64,000 bases of DNA, from contig OZ243040.1 of the NCBI GenBank assembly GCA_965211995.1, positions 806,001 to 870,000 of the forward strand, given 5' to 3'. The position numbers and the translations under genes are program-made. Below are positions 42,833 through 56,128 of this stretch, piece after piece. The notes under the pieces were generated by a model, which did not search any database, had not been told where the DNA came from, and saw only the letters and a list, made by a program, of their open reading frames with translations. How positions within the stretch are numbered: position 1 is the stretch's first letter; each line of letters opens with the position of its first letter. The DNA comes from CAYFZO01 sp965211995 (GTDB taxonomy: Bacteria > Pseudomonadota > Gammaproteobacteria > Poriferisulfidales > Oxydemutatoraceae).

Positions 42833-44017
42833 TTAACCGTCTTTGATTCCGGCGACCGGCCGGGCTGTGGGCTTTACTGCGGGCGAGCGGCGCTCAGGGG
42901 CTTTGAGTGATTCGGCTTCTTGACCGTAGCCGATCTGCCCCCCCCCCCCCCCCCCAATCTCGGCAAGATCACTTTCGAACATCTCTTTGATCAATTCTTC
43001 AAAACTCGTCTTAGGTTTCCAGCCTAACTCTTTGCGGGCTTTGCTGTAATCCCCGGTCAAACTAAAAAGTTCAGTCGGGCGGAAGTAGCGGCGGTCCACC
43101 TTGACCCGCATTTTCCCGGTGCGTGCATCAATCCCGATTTCGTCTTCGCCCTCTCCCCGCCATGCGATCTCCACGCCCCCCAGTTCAAACGTCTTTTCGA
43201 CAAACCGGCGGACCGTCTCCCTGCGGCCGGTCGCCAGCACGAAATCGTCCGGCTTCGAGTGCTGCATCATCAGCCACATACCGTAAACGTAATCTCTGGC
43301 GTGGCCCCAGTCCCTTGCGGAGTCGAGGTTGCCGAGATACAGGCAATCCTGCAGCCCCCGCGAGATCATCGCGACCGCCCGCGTGATTTTTTTGCTGACG
43401 AAAGTCTCGCCCCGGCGCGGGGACTCATGGTTGAACAGAATGCCGTTGCACGCGTACAGACCGTAGGCTTCGCGGTAGTTGACCGTTACCCAGTACGCGT
43501 ACAACTTGGCGGCCGCATAAGGCGAAGTCGGCCAGAACGGCGTGTTTTCGTCTTTGGGTTCCTGCGGGAAGTTGCCGTACATTTCGCTGGTGGACGCCTG
43601 GTAGAAGCGGGTTTTGTCCGCCAGGCGGAGCAGGCGGATCGCTTCGAGCAGCCTCAGGGTTCCGAGTGCGTCGGCGTTGGCGGTGTACTCAGCCGTCTCG
43701 AACGACACGTGGACGTGGCTCTGCGCCGCCAGATGATAAATTTCGTCGGGCTGAATCTCCTGAACCAGGTGGATGAGGTTGGTCGCGTCGGTGACGTCGC
43801 CGTAATGCAGGATGAAATGCGTGTCCAACTGGTGCAGATCTTGATACAGGTGGTCAACGCGCTCGGTGTTGAACGACGAGGAACGGCGCTTGATCCCGTG
43901 CACGACGTAGCCTTTGCTGAGCAGCAGTTCGGCCAGGTACGCGCCATCCTGGCCGGTGACGCCGGTGATCAGGGCCACTTTGCCTGAGGCAACGCTGGGG
44001 GGTGGGGATTCGGCCAT
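42833..44017 (-). CDS. gmd: GDP-mannose 4,6-dehydratase
   Basis: 394-residue short-chain dehydrogenase making GDP-4-keto-6-deoxymannose, the first step to GDP-L-fucose. Motifs: LITGVTGQDGAYLAELLL near residue 15, HGIKRRSSSFNTERVDHLY, QASTSEMYG, catalytic YAAAKLYAYW, and RETVRRFVEKTFELGG. The family normally ends near residue 350-370. Here a run of 18 G (six Gly codons) follows SFEELIKEMFESDLAEI, then a 35-residue non-conserved tail. Changes in the run length would swap the tail but keep the catalytic body. First gene of the gmd-methyltransferase-nuclease-fcl set. Confidence 0.94.
   Translation of the reverse strand: MAESPPPSVASGKVALITGVTGQDGAYLAELLLSKGYVVHGIKRRSSSFNTERVDHLYQDLHQLDTHFILHYGDVTDATNLIHLVQEIQPDEIYHLAAQSHVHVSFETAEYTANADALGTLRLLEAIRLLRLADKTRFYQASTSEMYGNFPQEPKDENTPFWPTSPYAAAKLYAYWVTVNYREAYGLYACNGILFNHESPRRGETFVSKKITRAVAMISRGLQDCLYLGNLDSARDWGHARDYVYGMWLMMQHSKPDDFVLATGRRETVRRFVEKTFELGGVEIAWRGEGEDEIGIDARTGKMRVKVDRRYFRPTELFSLTGDYSKARKELGWKPKTSFEELIKEMFESDLAEIGGGGGGQIGYGQEAESLKAPERRSPAVKPTARPVAGIKDG
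42938..42955. repeat. 18-bp homopolymer C tract (G on the gmd sense strand)
   Basis: Eighteen consecutive C on the plus strand, inside gmd. On the coding strand they give six glycine codons. Loss of one G leads to a different tail ending at a TAA after about 20 codons; gain of one leads to a tail ending at TGA after about 14 codons. Tracts this long usually mutate by slippage. The exact length in the source DNA may also be uncertain. Confidence 0.95.
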
Positions 44018-44105
44018 TAGCGGCGAGGGTTTGGATAAAACCGCGTATCCTACCCGATAACCATGTAAAATTCAGAAAGCCATTGTATTCGTTAGCATTC
44101 GCGAC

Positions 44106-45314
44106 ATGAAAAATACGCTCCGATCCGCTGTTTCAGCCGTGCACGAACCCGCCAAGCCCCGCTATACGAGGCCGCTCAACCGGAACGAGGAACGGCAACT
44201 TGATGCGCTGTACGCGCATTTGTCGAAGATGCGGGGGCACCACGCCGGCTACCCCTGCAATCAACTGTTCGACTATTCGGAGTTATATCGTTTCCTGGAA
44301 TTTTCGATCAACAACGTCGGCGACCCGTTCCACGACACCAACTTCCGGCTCAACACCCACGACGTCGAACGCGAGATGATCCACACTTTCGCGCGGCTCA
44401 CCCGGGCGCCCGCGGACGGCTACTGGGGATACGTCAACAACGGCGGCACCGAAGGCAATTTATACGGGCTGTACCTCGCGCGCGAACTGATGCGCAACGG
44501 CATCGTGTATTTCTCCGAAGACACCCACTACAGCGTCGCCAAGATCCTGCGGGTGCTCGACACCCGCAGCATTATGATCAAAAGCCGCCCCAGCGGCGCG
44601 ATCGACTGCGACGACCTGCGCGAGAGCATCCGCGTCCACCGCGACGTGCCGCCGATTGTTATCGCCAACGCCGGCACGACAATGACCGGGGCGCTCGACG
44701 ACGTCGCCGAGATCCGCGGCATCTTCGACGAGTTCGCGATCACCCGCGCCTACGTCCATTGCGACGCGGCGCTGAGCGGCATGCTCCTGCCGTTTCTCGA
44801 CAACCCGCCCCCGTTCGGCTTTGAAACCGGCATCGACAGCATCGCGATCAGCGGCCACAAACTGATCGGCAGCCCGATTCCCTGCGGCGTGGTGCTGGCA
44901 AAGCGCGAGCACGTGAACCTGATCGCCCGCGGCATCGAATACGTCGGCGTGCTCGATACCACGATCACCGGCTCGCGCAACGCGTTCACCCCGCTGATCC
45001 TGTGGTACGCGTTCAGGCGCTACGGCAGGGAGGGACTCGCAAACATCGTCCGCGACGCGCTGGCTCTCGCGGATTACGCAATCGCGCGGTTCAAGCGCCG
45101 CGGCGTCGAGGCGTGGCGCAACGAGCACTCGATCACGGTGGTGTTCCCGCGCCCGTCCGGGGCGGTTATCAAAGCGTGGCAACTTGCGGCGAAGGACGGC
45201 ATCGCGCATATCATCACGCTGCCGCACTTGGATTCGGAACGCATAGACCGCCTGGTGGACGACATCGCCGACGATTTGGACGCCGCCCCGGGCGCGGCAA
45301 AGGCCAAGCCATGA
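44106..45314 (+). CDS. PLP-dependent decarboxylase, histidine decarboxylase-like
   Basis: 402-residue group II decarboxylase. GYPCNQLFDYSELYRFLEF near residue 40 and NNVGDPFHDTNF are hallmarks of the bacterial PLP-type histidine decarboxylase subfamily. NNGGTEGNLYGLYLARE binds the cofactor, and the PLP lysine is in SGHKLIGSPIPCGVVL near 257. It would convert an amino acid (histidine by family) to an amine plus CO2. The stop overlaps the start of an ACT-domain gene (ATGA), implying paired function. Divergent from gmd. Confidence 0.85.
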   Translation: MKNTLRSAVSAVHEPAKPRYTRPLNRNEERQLDALYAHLSKMRGHHAGYPCNQLFDYSELYRFLEFSINNVGDPFHDTNFRLNTHDVEREMIHTFARLTRAPADGYWGYVNNGGTEGNLYGLYLARELMRNGIVYFSEDTHYSVAKILRVLDTRSIMIKSRPSGAIDCDDLRESIRVHRDVPPIVIANAGTTMTGALDDVAEIRGIFDEFAITRAYVHCDAALSGMLLPFLDNPPPFGFETGIDSIAISGHKLIGSPIPCGVVLAKREHVNLIARGIEYVGVLDTTITGSRNAFTPLILWYAFRRYGREGLANIVRDALALADYAIARFKRRGVEAWRNEHSITVVFPRPSGAVIKAWQLAAKDGIAHIITLPHLDSERIDRLVDDIADDLDAAPGAAKAKP

Positions 45315-45709
45315 AACAGATCGTGGTCATCAGCGACAACCGCCCCGGGATCATCGCCGACATCAGCCGCGCGCTGTCGGAAAGGGGCATCAACATCGAG
45401 ACCATCAACACCGCCACCGGCGGCACCCGCGGCGGCGCCGTCGTGATTCTCACCGCCGACGACTACGACGAAGCGCTCAAAGCCCTCAGAGACGCCGCTT
45501 TCACGGCGATCTCAGAAGACGCTTTTGTGATACGCCTGAAGAACGAGCCGGGCTCCCTCGCGAAAATCTCGGGACGCTTCAAGGACGCGGATATCAACAT
45601 CCGCAGCATGCACATCGTCAAACGCGACGGCAACTGCTCCGTGGTCGCGCTGGTCACCGAGAAAACCGAACAGGCGCGCGCGCTGCTCAAAGACGTACTG
45701 ATCGCCTGA
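45311..45709 (+). CDS. ACT-domain regulatory protein
   Basis: 132-residue protein made of two tandem ACT domains: VVISDNRPGIIADISRALSE (residues 4-23) and FVIRLKNEPGSLAKISGRFK (about 74-93). ACT domains bind amino acids and usually act as allosteric sensors. It is coupled to the decarboxylase by an ATGA overlap, so it probably senses that enzyme's substrate or product. The ATG at 45311 is chosen because ACT similarity starts there. Confidence 0.85.
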   Translation: MKQIVVISDNRPGIIADISRALSERGINIETINTATGGTRGGAVVILTADDYDEALKALRDAAFTAISEDAFVIRLKNEPGSLAKISGRFKDADINIRSMHIVKRDGNCSVVALVTEKTEQARALLKDVLIA

Positions 45710-45723
45710 AAGCGAAACGCGAA

Positions 45724-45765
45724 GGGCGCGGGACGAGTCCGCCGCCACCGCCCCCGTCCGCGCCC
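45724..45765. terminator. Hairpin between convergent ACT and acs genes
   Basis: GGGCGCGGGACG (45724-45735) pairs with CGTCCGCGCCC (45755-45765) with one bulged base. It fills the 59-bp gap between two converging genes. No T tract is present; likely a bidirectional stop. Confidence 0.5.
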
Positions 45766-45768
45766 TGC

Positions 45769-47697
<1,929 letters not shown>

Positions 47698-47744
47698 GCG
47701 CGGACGAGGTTGGAAAAGAGCGTTAAAGAGGTTTGGCGGTCGGC

Positions 47745-47780
47745 TAATAAAACACCGGCGGGCGATCTCTCACCCGCCGG
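47745..47780 (-). terminator. Intrinsic terminator after aldehyde dehydrogenase
   Basis: On the minus strand a perfect 8-bp stem CCGGCGGG/CCCGCCGG with a 10-nt loop is followed by TGTTTTATTAG. It lies 31 bp beyond the aldehyde dehydrogenase stop and separates this gene from acs. Confidence 0.85.
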
Positions 47781-47811
47781 ATATCGTCGGTCAAAGCGAG
47801 GCTGGAACGGC

Positions 47812-49320
47812 CTACAGCGCGACCGTCACCGCCTTGGTTTCAAGGTAGTTCTCGAGCACCGCTTCGCCCATCTCGCGGCCCCAGCCGGACTGCTTGTAGC
47901 CGCCGAACGGCAGCGCCGCGTCGAAGATGTTGTAGCAGTTGACCCAGACGGAACCGGCTCTGATCTCGGCGGCCAGTTGGTGTGCCTTCGAGATGTCCTT
48001 GGTCCACACGCCGGCGGCGAGGCCGTAGATCGAATCGTTGGCGTCCCGCACCACCTCGTCGTTCAACTCCTTGAACGGCCTGGCCGCGACCACCGGACCG
48101 AAGATCTCCTCCTGCATGATCTGCATGTCCTGTTCGGTCTCCACCAGCACGGTCGGCTCGATGAAATAGCCTTTGTCGCCTTTCTTCCCGCCGCCGATGG
48201 TGGCCTTGGCGCCTTCGCTCAGACCCGCATCCAGATAACCGCTGACGCGCTCGTACTGGATCTTCGACACCATCGGCCCCATCTCGGTTCTGGGGTCGAG
48301 CCCCGGCCCGACGTTGATGTTGCCGGCGAACTCGGAAATACCTTCCACGACCCGGTCAAAGACCTTGTCTTCGACGTACAGGCGTGAACCGGCGCAGCAG
48401 CACTGTCCGTGGTTGAAGAAGATTGCGTTGGCCGCACCGGGGATCGCGGTTTCGAGATCGGCGTCGTGCATCACGATATTCGGTGATTTTCCGCCGAGTT
48501 CGAGCGAAACCTTCTTGAGGTCAACCGCTGCGGCTTTGACGATTGAGCGCCCGACTTCGGTCGAGCCGGTGAACGCCACCTTGTCCACGTCGGGATGCGC
48601 CGCCAGCGCGGCGCCCGCGGTTTCGCCGAAACCGGTGACGATGTTGACCACGCCGTCGGGAAGCCCCGCCTCCTGCAGCAACTCTCCCAGCCGCAGCGCC
48701 GACAAAGGCGTTTCCTCCGCGACCTTGAGCACCACCGTGCAACCGGTCGCGAGCGCCGGCGCCAACTTCCACGCCGCCATCAGCAGCGGAAAGTTCCACG
48801 GGATGATCTGCCCGACCACGCCGACCGGTTCGAGGCGCGTGTAGGAATGATAGTGCACACCCGGCGTATAGAGCACCGACAGCGGGATCGTTTGCCCGTG
48901 CATCTTGGTGGTCCAGCCGGCCATGTAATGGAACATATCGGCGGCCAAAGGCACGTCCGCGACTTTAGCGACGGTAATCGGCTTGCCGTTGTCCAGCGAC
49001 TCGATTTCCGCAAGTTCCTCGAGGTTCTCGAGGATCAGATCCCCGATCCTCCAGATCAGTTTGCCCCGCTCGGAAGGCGTCAGCGCCGGCCACGCGCCGG
49101 ACTCAAACGCCTTGCGCGCCGCTTTGACGGCCAGCGCGACGTCCGCCTTGTCGCCCGCCGGCACTTTCGCGATCACTTCTTCGGTCGCGGGATTGAAAAC
49201 GTCCAGCGTTTCACCGGACGCCGCTTCGACCCATTTGCCGCCGATCATCATCTTCGGGATTCTGCCAATGAAAGTAGTGACAGGCGGGGTCAGTTCCACT
49301 GCTTGAGCTAATGCACTCAT
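47812..49320 (-). CDS. NAD(P)-dependent aldehyde dehydrogenase
   Basis: 502-residue class-1/2 type aldehyde dehydrogenase. Motifs: IIPWNFPLLMAAWKLAPAL near 165, FTGSTEVGRSI near 243, catalytic Glu in LELGGKSPNIV near 267, catalytic Cys within FFNHGQCCCAGSRLYVE near 300, and EEIFGPVVAARPF near 395. The start at 49320 (MSALAQAVEL) has an excellent GGAGGTAATC site; a longer frame upstream is not homologous. The substrate is unknown (acetaldehyde or aromatic aldehydes are typical). Confidence 0.93.
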   Translation of the reverse strand: MSALAQAVELTPPVTTFIGRIPKMMIGGKWVEAASGETLDVFNPATEEVIAKVPAGDKADVALAVKAARKAFESGAWPALTPSERGKLIWRIGDLILENLEELAEIESLDNGKPITVAKVADVPLAADMFHYMAGWTTKMHGQTIPLSVLYTPGVHYHSYTRLEPVGVVGQIIPWNFPLLMAAWKLAPALATGCTVVLKVAEETPLSALRLGELLQEAGLPDGVVNIVTGFGETAGAALAAHPDVDKVAFTGSTEVGRSIVKAAAVDLKKVSLELGGKSPNIVMHDADLETAIPGAANAIFFNHGQCCCAGSRLYVEDKVFDRVVEGISEFAGNINVGPGLDPRTEMGPMVSKIQYERVSGYLDAGLSEGAKATIGGGKKGDKGYFIEPTVLVETEQDMQIMQEEIFGPVVAARPFKELNDEVVRDANDSIYGLAAGVWTKDISKAHQLAAEIRAGSVWVNCYNIFDAALPFGGYKQSGWGREMGEAVLENYLETKAVTVAL

Positions 49321-49821
49321 GATTACCTCCGTCGTTGCTGTCGGTGCTCTTCCGAAAAAAAACACCGAGTAATCCGCTCTGCTGAATCGGGCCATGCCAA
49401 TGGCCGCGATGGATATTTCAAACACCTTATAACAGCCCCAAAGAAAGTGTCAACGACGAACGGCGCGGCGGGGAAAACCGTTGTTTCAGGCGATCCCTGC
49501 AAGCCGCGCCCGCGCCTTCCTGCGCTTCAGCGCCCGGCGGGGCGCAAACGGGTTCATCAACGCCGCCGCCGGCGTTTGGCAGCGAGTCAACAGCGTCCCC
49601 GAGACCCACGAAGACCACGGAGAAAACCTGAACGGGCGGCGGCGCGGACGCCGTGAACACAAAAGGCGCAATGGCGACCGGAGGCCTGACCGAGTTGCGC
49701 AAATAAGGCAAAGTTATTCGAAGAGGCCGGGAAAATGAACGCGGCGGCCGGCGCTCGCCGGAGGACGAATACTCACGCCGCCGCGACGCGGCCTGAGACC
49801 GGTGCATTAACTATCTGAGAA
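49321..49821. other. Non-coding stretch upstream of aldehyde dehydrogenase
   Basis: About 500 bp without a supported gene. The promoter of the aldehyde dehydrogenase must lie in the right part of 49321-49440. A 126-codon minus-strand frame (49427-49807) has no recognisable domain, unusual composition and no ribosome binding site, and is treated as non-coding. Confidence 0.5.
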
Positions 49822-50000
49822 GATGGCGGAGAGAGAGGGGCTGACTCGCGACGGCGCCGTCGCCCGCCCCGCGGGCGGTTCGCTGCGCTCACCGTCCAAA
49901 CCGCAATCCCGCCGATTTACGAACCCGCGCGTTTTACCGGGGATTCAAATCCTGCGCCGGATATTTTCTTGTTGGGGGGCAAAAGCCCCGATAGGAAAAC
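49822..50000 (-). repeat. Decayed tRNA-derived segment with repeat element copy A
   Basis: ATGGCGGAGAGAGAGGG at 49822-49839 duplicates the 3' end of tRNA-Ser found at 50001. It is followed by a GC-rich palindromic element (49856-49910) that matches 50214-50268 with only a few mismatches and contains CGCCCGC...GCGGGCG. A T-arm-like GGATTCAAATCC occurs at about 49940. No complete tRNA can be folded. Confidence 0.6.
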
Positions 50001-50001
50001 A

Positions 50002-50094
50002 TGGCGGAGAGAGAGGGATTCGAACCCTCGATGGAGATACAAACCCCATACTCCCTTAGCAGGGGAGCGCTTTCAACCACTCAGCCATCTCTCC
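50002..50094 (-). tRNA. tRNA-Ser (anticodon GCT)
   Basis: 93-nt class II tRNA on the minus strand: GGAGAGATGGCTGAGTGG 5' end, anticodon stem-loop CTCCCCTGCTAAGGGAG with anticodon GCT, long variable arm, T-arm GAGGGTTCGAATCCCTC and encoded CCA. It lies directly downstream of csrA, the classical gammaproteobacterial position. Confidence 0.97.
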
Positions 50095-50180
50095 GCGGAA
50101 CCTGCTGCGCGACCGTTCTTTCCTGTTTGACTTAACCGTTCACTATACCAAAAGGACGCGCCGGCAAAGACGTTTCCCAA

Positions 50181-50353
50181 TGGGCGGAGAGCGCGGGACT
50201 GACTTGCGAAAGCCCCGTCGCCCGCCCTGCGGGCGGTTCGCTGCGCTCACCGTCCAAACCGCAGTCCCGGCCGATTTGGCAAACCCTTGATGGAGCCGCA
50301 AACCCCATACTCCTTCGGCGAAGGAGCGCTTTCAGCCGCTCACCCCCCTCTGC
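50181..50353 (-). pseudogene. Degenerate tRNA-Ser copy with inserted repeat element
   Basis: 50279-50353 aligns base by base with the 5' two thirds of the intact tRNA-Ser (for example GCAAACCCCATACTCC and GGAGCGCTTTCAGCCGCTCA), but the anticodon loop is altered and the acceptor stem broken. The 3' acceptor part (TGGGCGGAGAGCGCGGG at 50181) is separated from it by an about 80-bp GC-rich element, copy B of the repeat at 49856-49910. It is not a functional tRNA. Confidence 0.75.
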
Positions 50354-50370
50354 GCGGAGCATGTTTTCCC

Positions 50371-50571
50371 TTAGCCGGGCGACGACGTGCTATTCGCTTC
50401 TTCGCTTTTCTCTTTTCTTATTCTTTCGTAAATCTCTTCGCGGTGTACTGCGATGTCTTTGGGCGCGTTCACGCCCAGCCGCACCTGATTGCCCTTGACG
50501 CCAAGCACAGTCACCGTGATTTGATCGCCGATCATCAGAGTTTCCCCAATCTGTCTCGTCAAGATCAACAT
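50371..50571 (-). CDS. csrA: Carbon storage regulator CsrA
   Basis: 66-residue RNA-binding global regulator. MLILTRQIGETLMIGD at the start and VRLGVNAPKDIAVHREEIYERI are the invariant CsrA/RsmA sequence, with the RNA-binding Leu4 and Arg44 equivalents present. The ATG at 50571 has AGGGAGGGCGAT before it. It lies between lysC and tRNA-Ser, the usual order. CsrA binds GGA motifs in leaders of carbon metabolism, motility and surface polysaccharide mRNAs. Confidence 0.97.
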   Translation of the reverse strand: MLILTRQIGETLMIGDQITVTVLGVKGNQVRLGVNAPKDIAVHREEIYERIRKEKSEEANSTSSPG

Positions 50572-50705
50572 ATCGCCCTCCCTTGGCGGAACGCGCCGCA
50601 ATACGCCGCGGCCCGATCCTTCCTTGTGATATAACCTTTAATTATAGCGAAAGCGGGCGTCCCCGGCCGCAAGCCGTCCCCGGCTTGTCGCGGCGACCGC
50701 GGCGG

Positions 50706-51937
50706 TCAGGCCGTATTTTCCGGCCCCGCGCCGAGATCAAACGCCCGATGCAAGCAGCGCACGGCGAGTTCAAGGTTCTTTTCGTCCAGCACCACCGACA
50801 CTTTAATCTCCGAAGTCGAGATCATGTGAATGTTCACTGCGTCGGCGGCCAGCGCGGAAAACATCTTCGCGGCAATGCCGGCGTGCGAGCGCATGCCGAC
50901 GCCGACCAGCGACACTTTGACGATCTTGTCGTTGCCGAAGACGTCCCGGGCGTTGAGTTCGCCGGCGGTCTTGTTCAAGACCGCAAGCGCCGGCTCATAG
51001 TCGCGGCGATGCACGGTAAAGGTGAAGTCGGCGGTGTTGTCATAAACCCCGACGTTTTGCACGATCATATCCACCTCGATATTCGCGGCGGCAATCGCAC
51101 CGAGGATCAACGCGGCGATTCCCGGTCTGTCGGGCACGCCGGTGATCGTCAACTGCGCCTCGTCGCGGTTGAACGCGACGCCGGAGATTTTTGCCTGCTC
51201 CAAAGCCGTTTCCTCGTAGGTAATCAACGTGCCTTCCCCTTCCCTGAAAGTCGAAAGCACGCGCAGCGGCACATTATACTTGCCGGCAAATTCGACCGCG
51301 CGTATTTGCAGCACCTTGGACCCGAGGCTCGCCATTTCGAGCATCTCCTCGAACGTGATCGAAGCGAGACGGCGCGCGTTCGGTTCGATCCGCGGATCGG
51401 TGGTATAGACGCCGTCCACGTCGGTATAAATGCGGCACTCCTGCGCGCCGAGCGCCGCGGCGATTGCCACCGCGGTGGTGTCGGAACCGCCGCGCCCGAG
51501 GGTGGTGACGCTGCCTTCGCGGTCGCGCCCCTGAAAGCCCGCGACGATGATCACCCTGTCCGCTTCCAGGTGCTTGCGCATCGCACCGGTTTCGATGTCG
51601 GTGATGCGCGCCTTGCTGAATTCGCTGTCGGTGCGGATGCCGGCCTGCGGCCCGGTCATCGAAACCGCTTCGACACGGTGCTTTTTCAAGGCGATCGCAA
51701 GCAGCGCAACGCTGACTTGCTCGCCGGTCGCAAGCAGCGCGTCGAGTTCGCGGCCGCGGTACGCGGGATCCACTTGCGCGGCCAGCCCTGCGAGGCGGTC
51801 GGTCTCGCCGCCCATCGCCGACACGACGACCGCGATGCCGCGGCTTTCGCTCTTTGCATCTGCGATCTTGTGCGCGACGTGTTCGATGCGCTCGATCGAG
51901 CCGACCGAAGTGCCGCCGTATTTATGCACGACCAGAT

Positions 51938-51941
<4 letters not shown>
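50706..51941 (-). CDS. lysC: Aspartate kinase
   Basis: 411-residue enzyme phosphorylating aspartate for lysine, threonine and methionine synthesis. The kinase domain starts VVHKYGGTSVGS and contains VSAMGGETDRLAGL and GFQGRDREGSVTTLGRGGSDTTA. Two ACT domains (TGVPDRPGIAALILGAI, VSLVGVGMRSHAGIAAKMF) follow, predicting feedback inhibition by lysine and/or threonine. The ATG at 51941 overlaps the alaS stop (ATGA). A longer upstream frame lies inside alaS and is ignored. Confidence 0.95.
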
Positions 51942-54544
<2,603 letters not shown>

Positions 54545-54636
54545 TTTTTTTCATCCCGTGCCGGCGTTCGGCACGCACCTGAAAATCTCCGCTCCCTGAC
54601 GCTCAAGCAAGCGCGGCAAATAACTCAGCGGCATAA

Positions 54637-55095
54637 TTAATCGTCGGCGGACAGCGCGCCGCGGATAACGTCGCCTGAGAACCCGCGCCGGAATAAATAA
54701 TTTCGGCGCTCGCAGTATTCCTTAGCGCCGGCCGGGGCTTCCTTGCCGAACTTCTTCCGGCAGCACCGGCGCGCGCACACGATCCAGTCCACGCCGCTGT
54801 CGGCGATGCCTTTTTCAGTTTCACCGTCGCCGAGCCGCTTGCGGTGTTTGAGTTCCCAGCGGATCCGCGCCGGGCCGTAGCCCTTGCGTTCGGCGCTTTT
54901 GATGTACTCGCCGATGAAACGCTCGTGCGACAACAGCGCTTTGTTTTCGAGTTTGTCCAGCGCCGCCGCGACGTCCGCACGCGGATACCCCTTGTTCAGC
55001 AATTTGCGCTCGAGTTCCGGCCGAAGATGCTCTCTGCGCGACAAGTAGGCAAGCGCTTGCCCCCAAACCGAAGGCGCTTCACGCTTGCCGCGCAT
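54637..55095 (-). CDS. recX: Regulatory protein RecX
   Basis: 152-residue modulator of RecA filaments. Three-helix repeats typical of RecX are visible: ALAYLSRREHLRPELERKLLNKGY, ALLSHERFIGEYIKSAERKGYGPARI, and the C-terminal KEYCERRNYLFRRGFSGDVI. The start ATG 55095 (MRGKREAPSVWG) lies 17 bp inside recA; the longer frame upstream is the recA shadow. The recA-recX order is standard. Confidence 0.9.
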   Translation of the reverse strand: MRGKREAPSVWGQALAYLSRREHLRPELERKLLNKGYPRADVAAALDKLENKALLSHERFIGEYIKSAERKGYGPARIRWELKHRKRLGDGETEKGIADSGVDWIVCARRCCRKKFGKEAPAGAKEYCERRNYLFRRGFSGDVIRGALSADD

Positions 55096-56128
55096 TCTCT
55101 TGCGGCGCGTCCGCGGCCGCCGCGCCGCCGCCGCTGCGCGCAGGGAACAGGCTCTCGCGCAAAGCCGCTTCGATCTCGCCGGCCGCCGCCGGGTTCTCGT
55201 GCAAATACGCGCGCGCGTTGTCCTTGCCATGCCCGATGCGGTCGCTGCGGTACGAATACCACGCGCCCGATTTCTCGATCAAGCCGTGCGCGACGCCGAG
55301 ATCAACCAGTTCGCTCATCTTGCTGATGCCTTCGCCGTAGCGGATCTCGAACTCGGCTTTGCGGAACGGCGGCGCCATTTTGTTCTTGACCACTTTGACG
55401 CGCGTATCGTTGCCGACGGCCTCCTCCCCTTTCTTGATCGTCCCGATGCGGCGGATGTCGAGACGCACCGACGCGTAGAACTTCAAAGCGTTGCCGCCGG
55501 TGGTGGTTTCGGGGTTGCCGAACATCACGCCGATCTTTATTCGGATCTGATTGATGAAGATCACCATCGTGTTCGACTTGGTGATGTTGGCGGTCAGTTT
55601 GCGCAACGCCTGGGACATCAGGCGCGCCTGCAGGCCGACGTGGCTGTCACCCATGTCGCCTTCGATCTCGGCGCGCGGCGTCAGCGCCGCCACCGAGTCG
55701 ATCACGATCAGATCCACCGACCCCGAGCGCACCAGCATATCGGTGATCTCAAGCCCCTGTTCGCCGGTATCCGGCTGCGACAGCAGCAGGTCACCCACGT
55801 TGACGCCCAACTTCTCGGCGTAGGCCGGGTCGAGCGCGTGTTCGGCGTCTATAAACGCCGCGGTCCCGCCCGCTTTCTGACACTCGGCCGTCACCTGCAA
55901 GGTCAGCGTCGTCTTGCCGGACGCTTCGGGCCCGAAGACCTCGACCACCCTGCCGCGCGGCAGCCCGCCGATCCCGAGCGCCGCGTCGAGCGCGAGTGAT
56001 CCGGTCGAAATCACTTCGACGTCGGCACGCGTTTGCACGTCGCCCATGCGCATAACCGCGCCTTTTCCGAATTGCTTCTCGATCTGAGACAACGCCGCTG
56101 ATAAAGCTTTTTTCCTGTCGTTATCCAC
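55079..56128 (-). CDS. recA: Recombinase RecA
   Basis: 349-residue strand-exchange protein. The Walker A GPEASGKTTLTLQV is near residue 66; LIVIDSVAALTPRAEIEGDMGD carries Walker B and loop 1; NQIRIKIGVMFGNPETTTGGNALKF is the RecA signature with loop 2. The start is GTG 56128 with CAGGAGAAAAAGC upstream (VDNDRKKALSAAL); the frame extends further left only in non-homologous sequence. No clear LexA box is visible in the 220 bp upstream. Confidence 0.97.
   Translation of the reverse strand: MDNDRKKALSAALSQIEKQFGKGAVMRMGDVQTRADVEVISTGSLALDAALGIGGLPRGRVVEVFGPEASGKTTLTLQVTAECQKAGGTAAFIDAEHALDPAYAEKLGVNVGDLLLSQPDTGEQGLEITDMLVRSGSVDLIVIDSVAALTPRAEIEGDMGDSHVGLQARLMSQALRKLTANITKSNTMVIFINQIRIKIGVMFGNPETTTGGNALKFYASVRLDIRRIGTIKKGEEAVGNDTRVKVVKNKMAPPFRKAEFEIRYGEGISKMSELVDLGVAHGLIEKSGAWYSYRSDRIGHGKDNARAYLHENPAAAGEIEAALRESLFPARSGGGAAAADAPQENARQA

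Noticed and set aside
49427..49807. 126-codon minus-strand frame as a gene
   Set aside because: No domain, no ribosome binding site, proline/arginine-rich low-complexity translation typical of non-coding GC-rich DNA.
49856..50268. Paired GC-rich palindromes around tRNA-Ser as a CRISPR or integron
   Set aside because: Only two copies, about 358 bp apart, with tRNA sequence between them; no spacer regularity and no cas or integrase gene.
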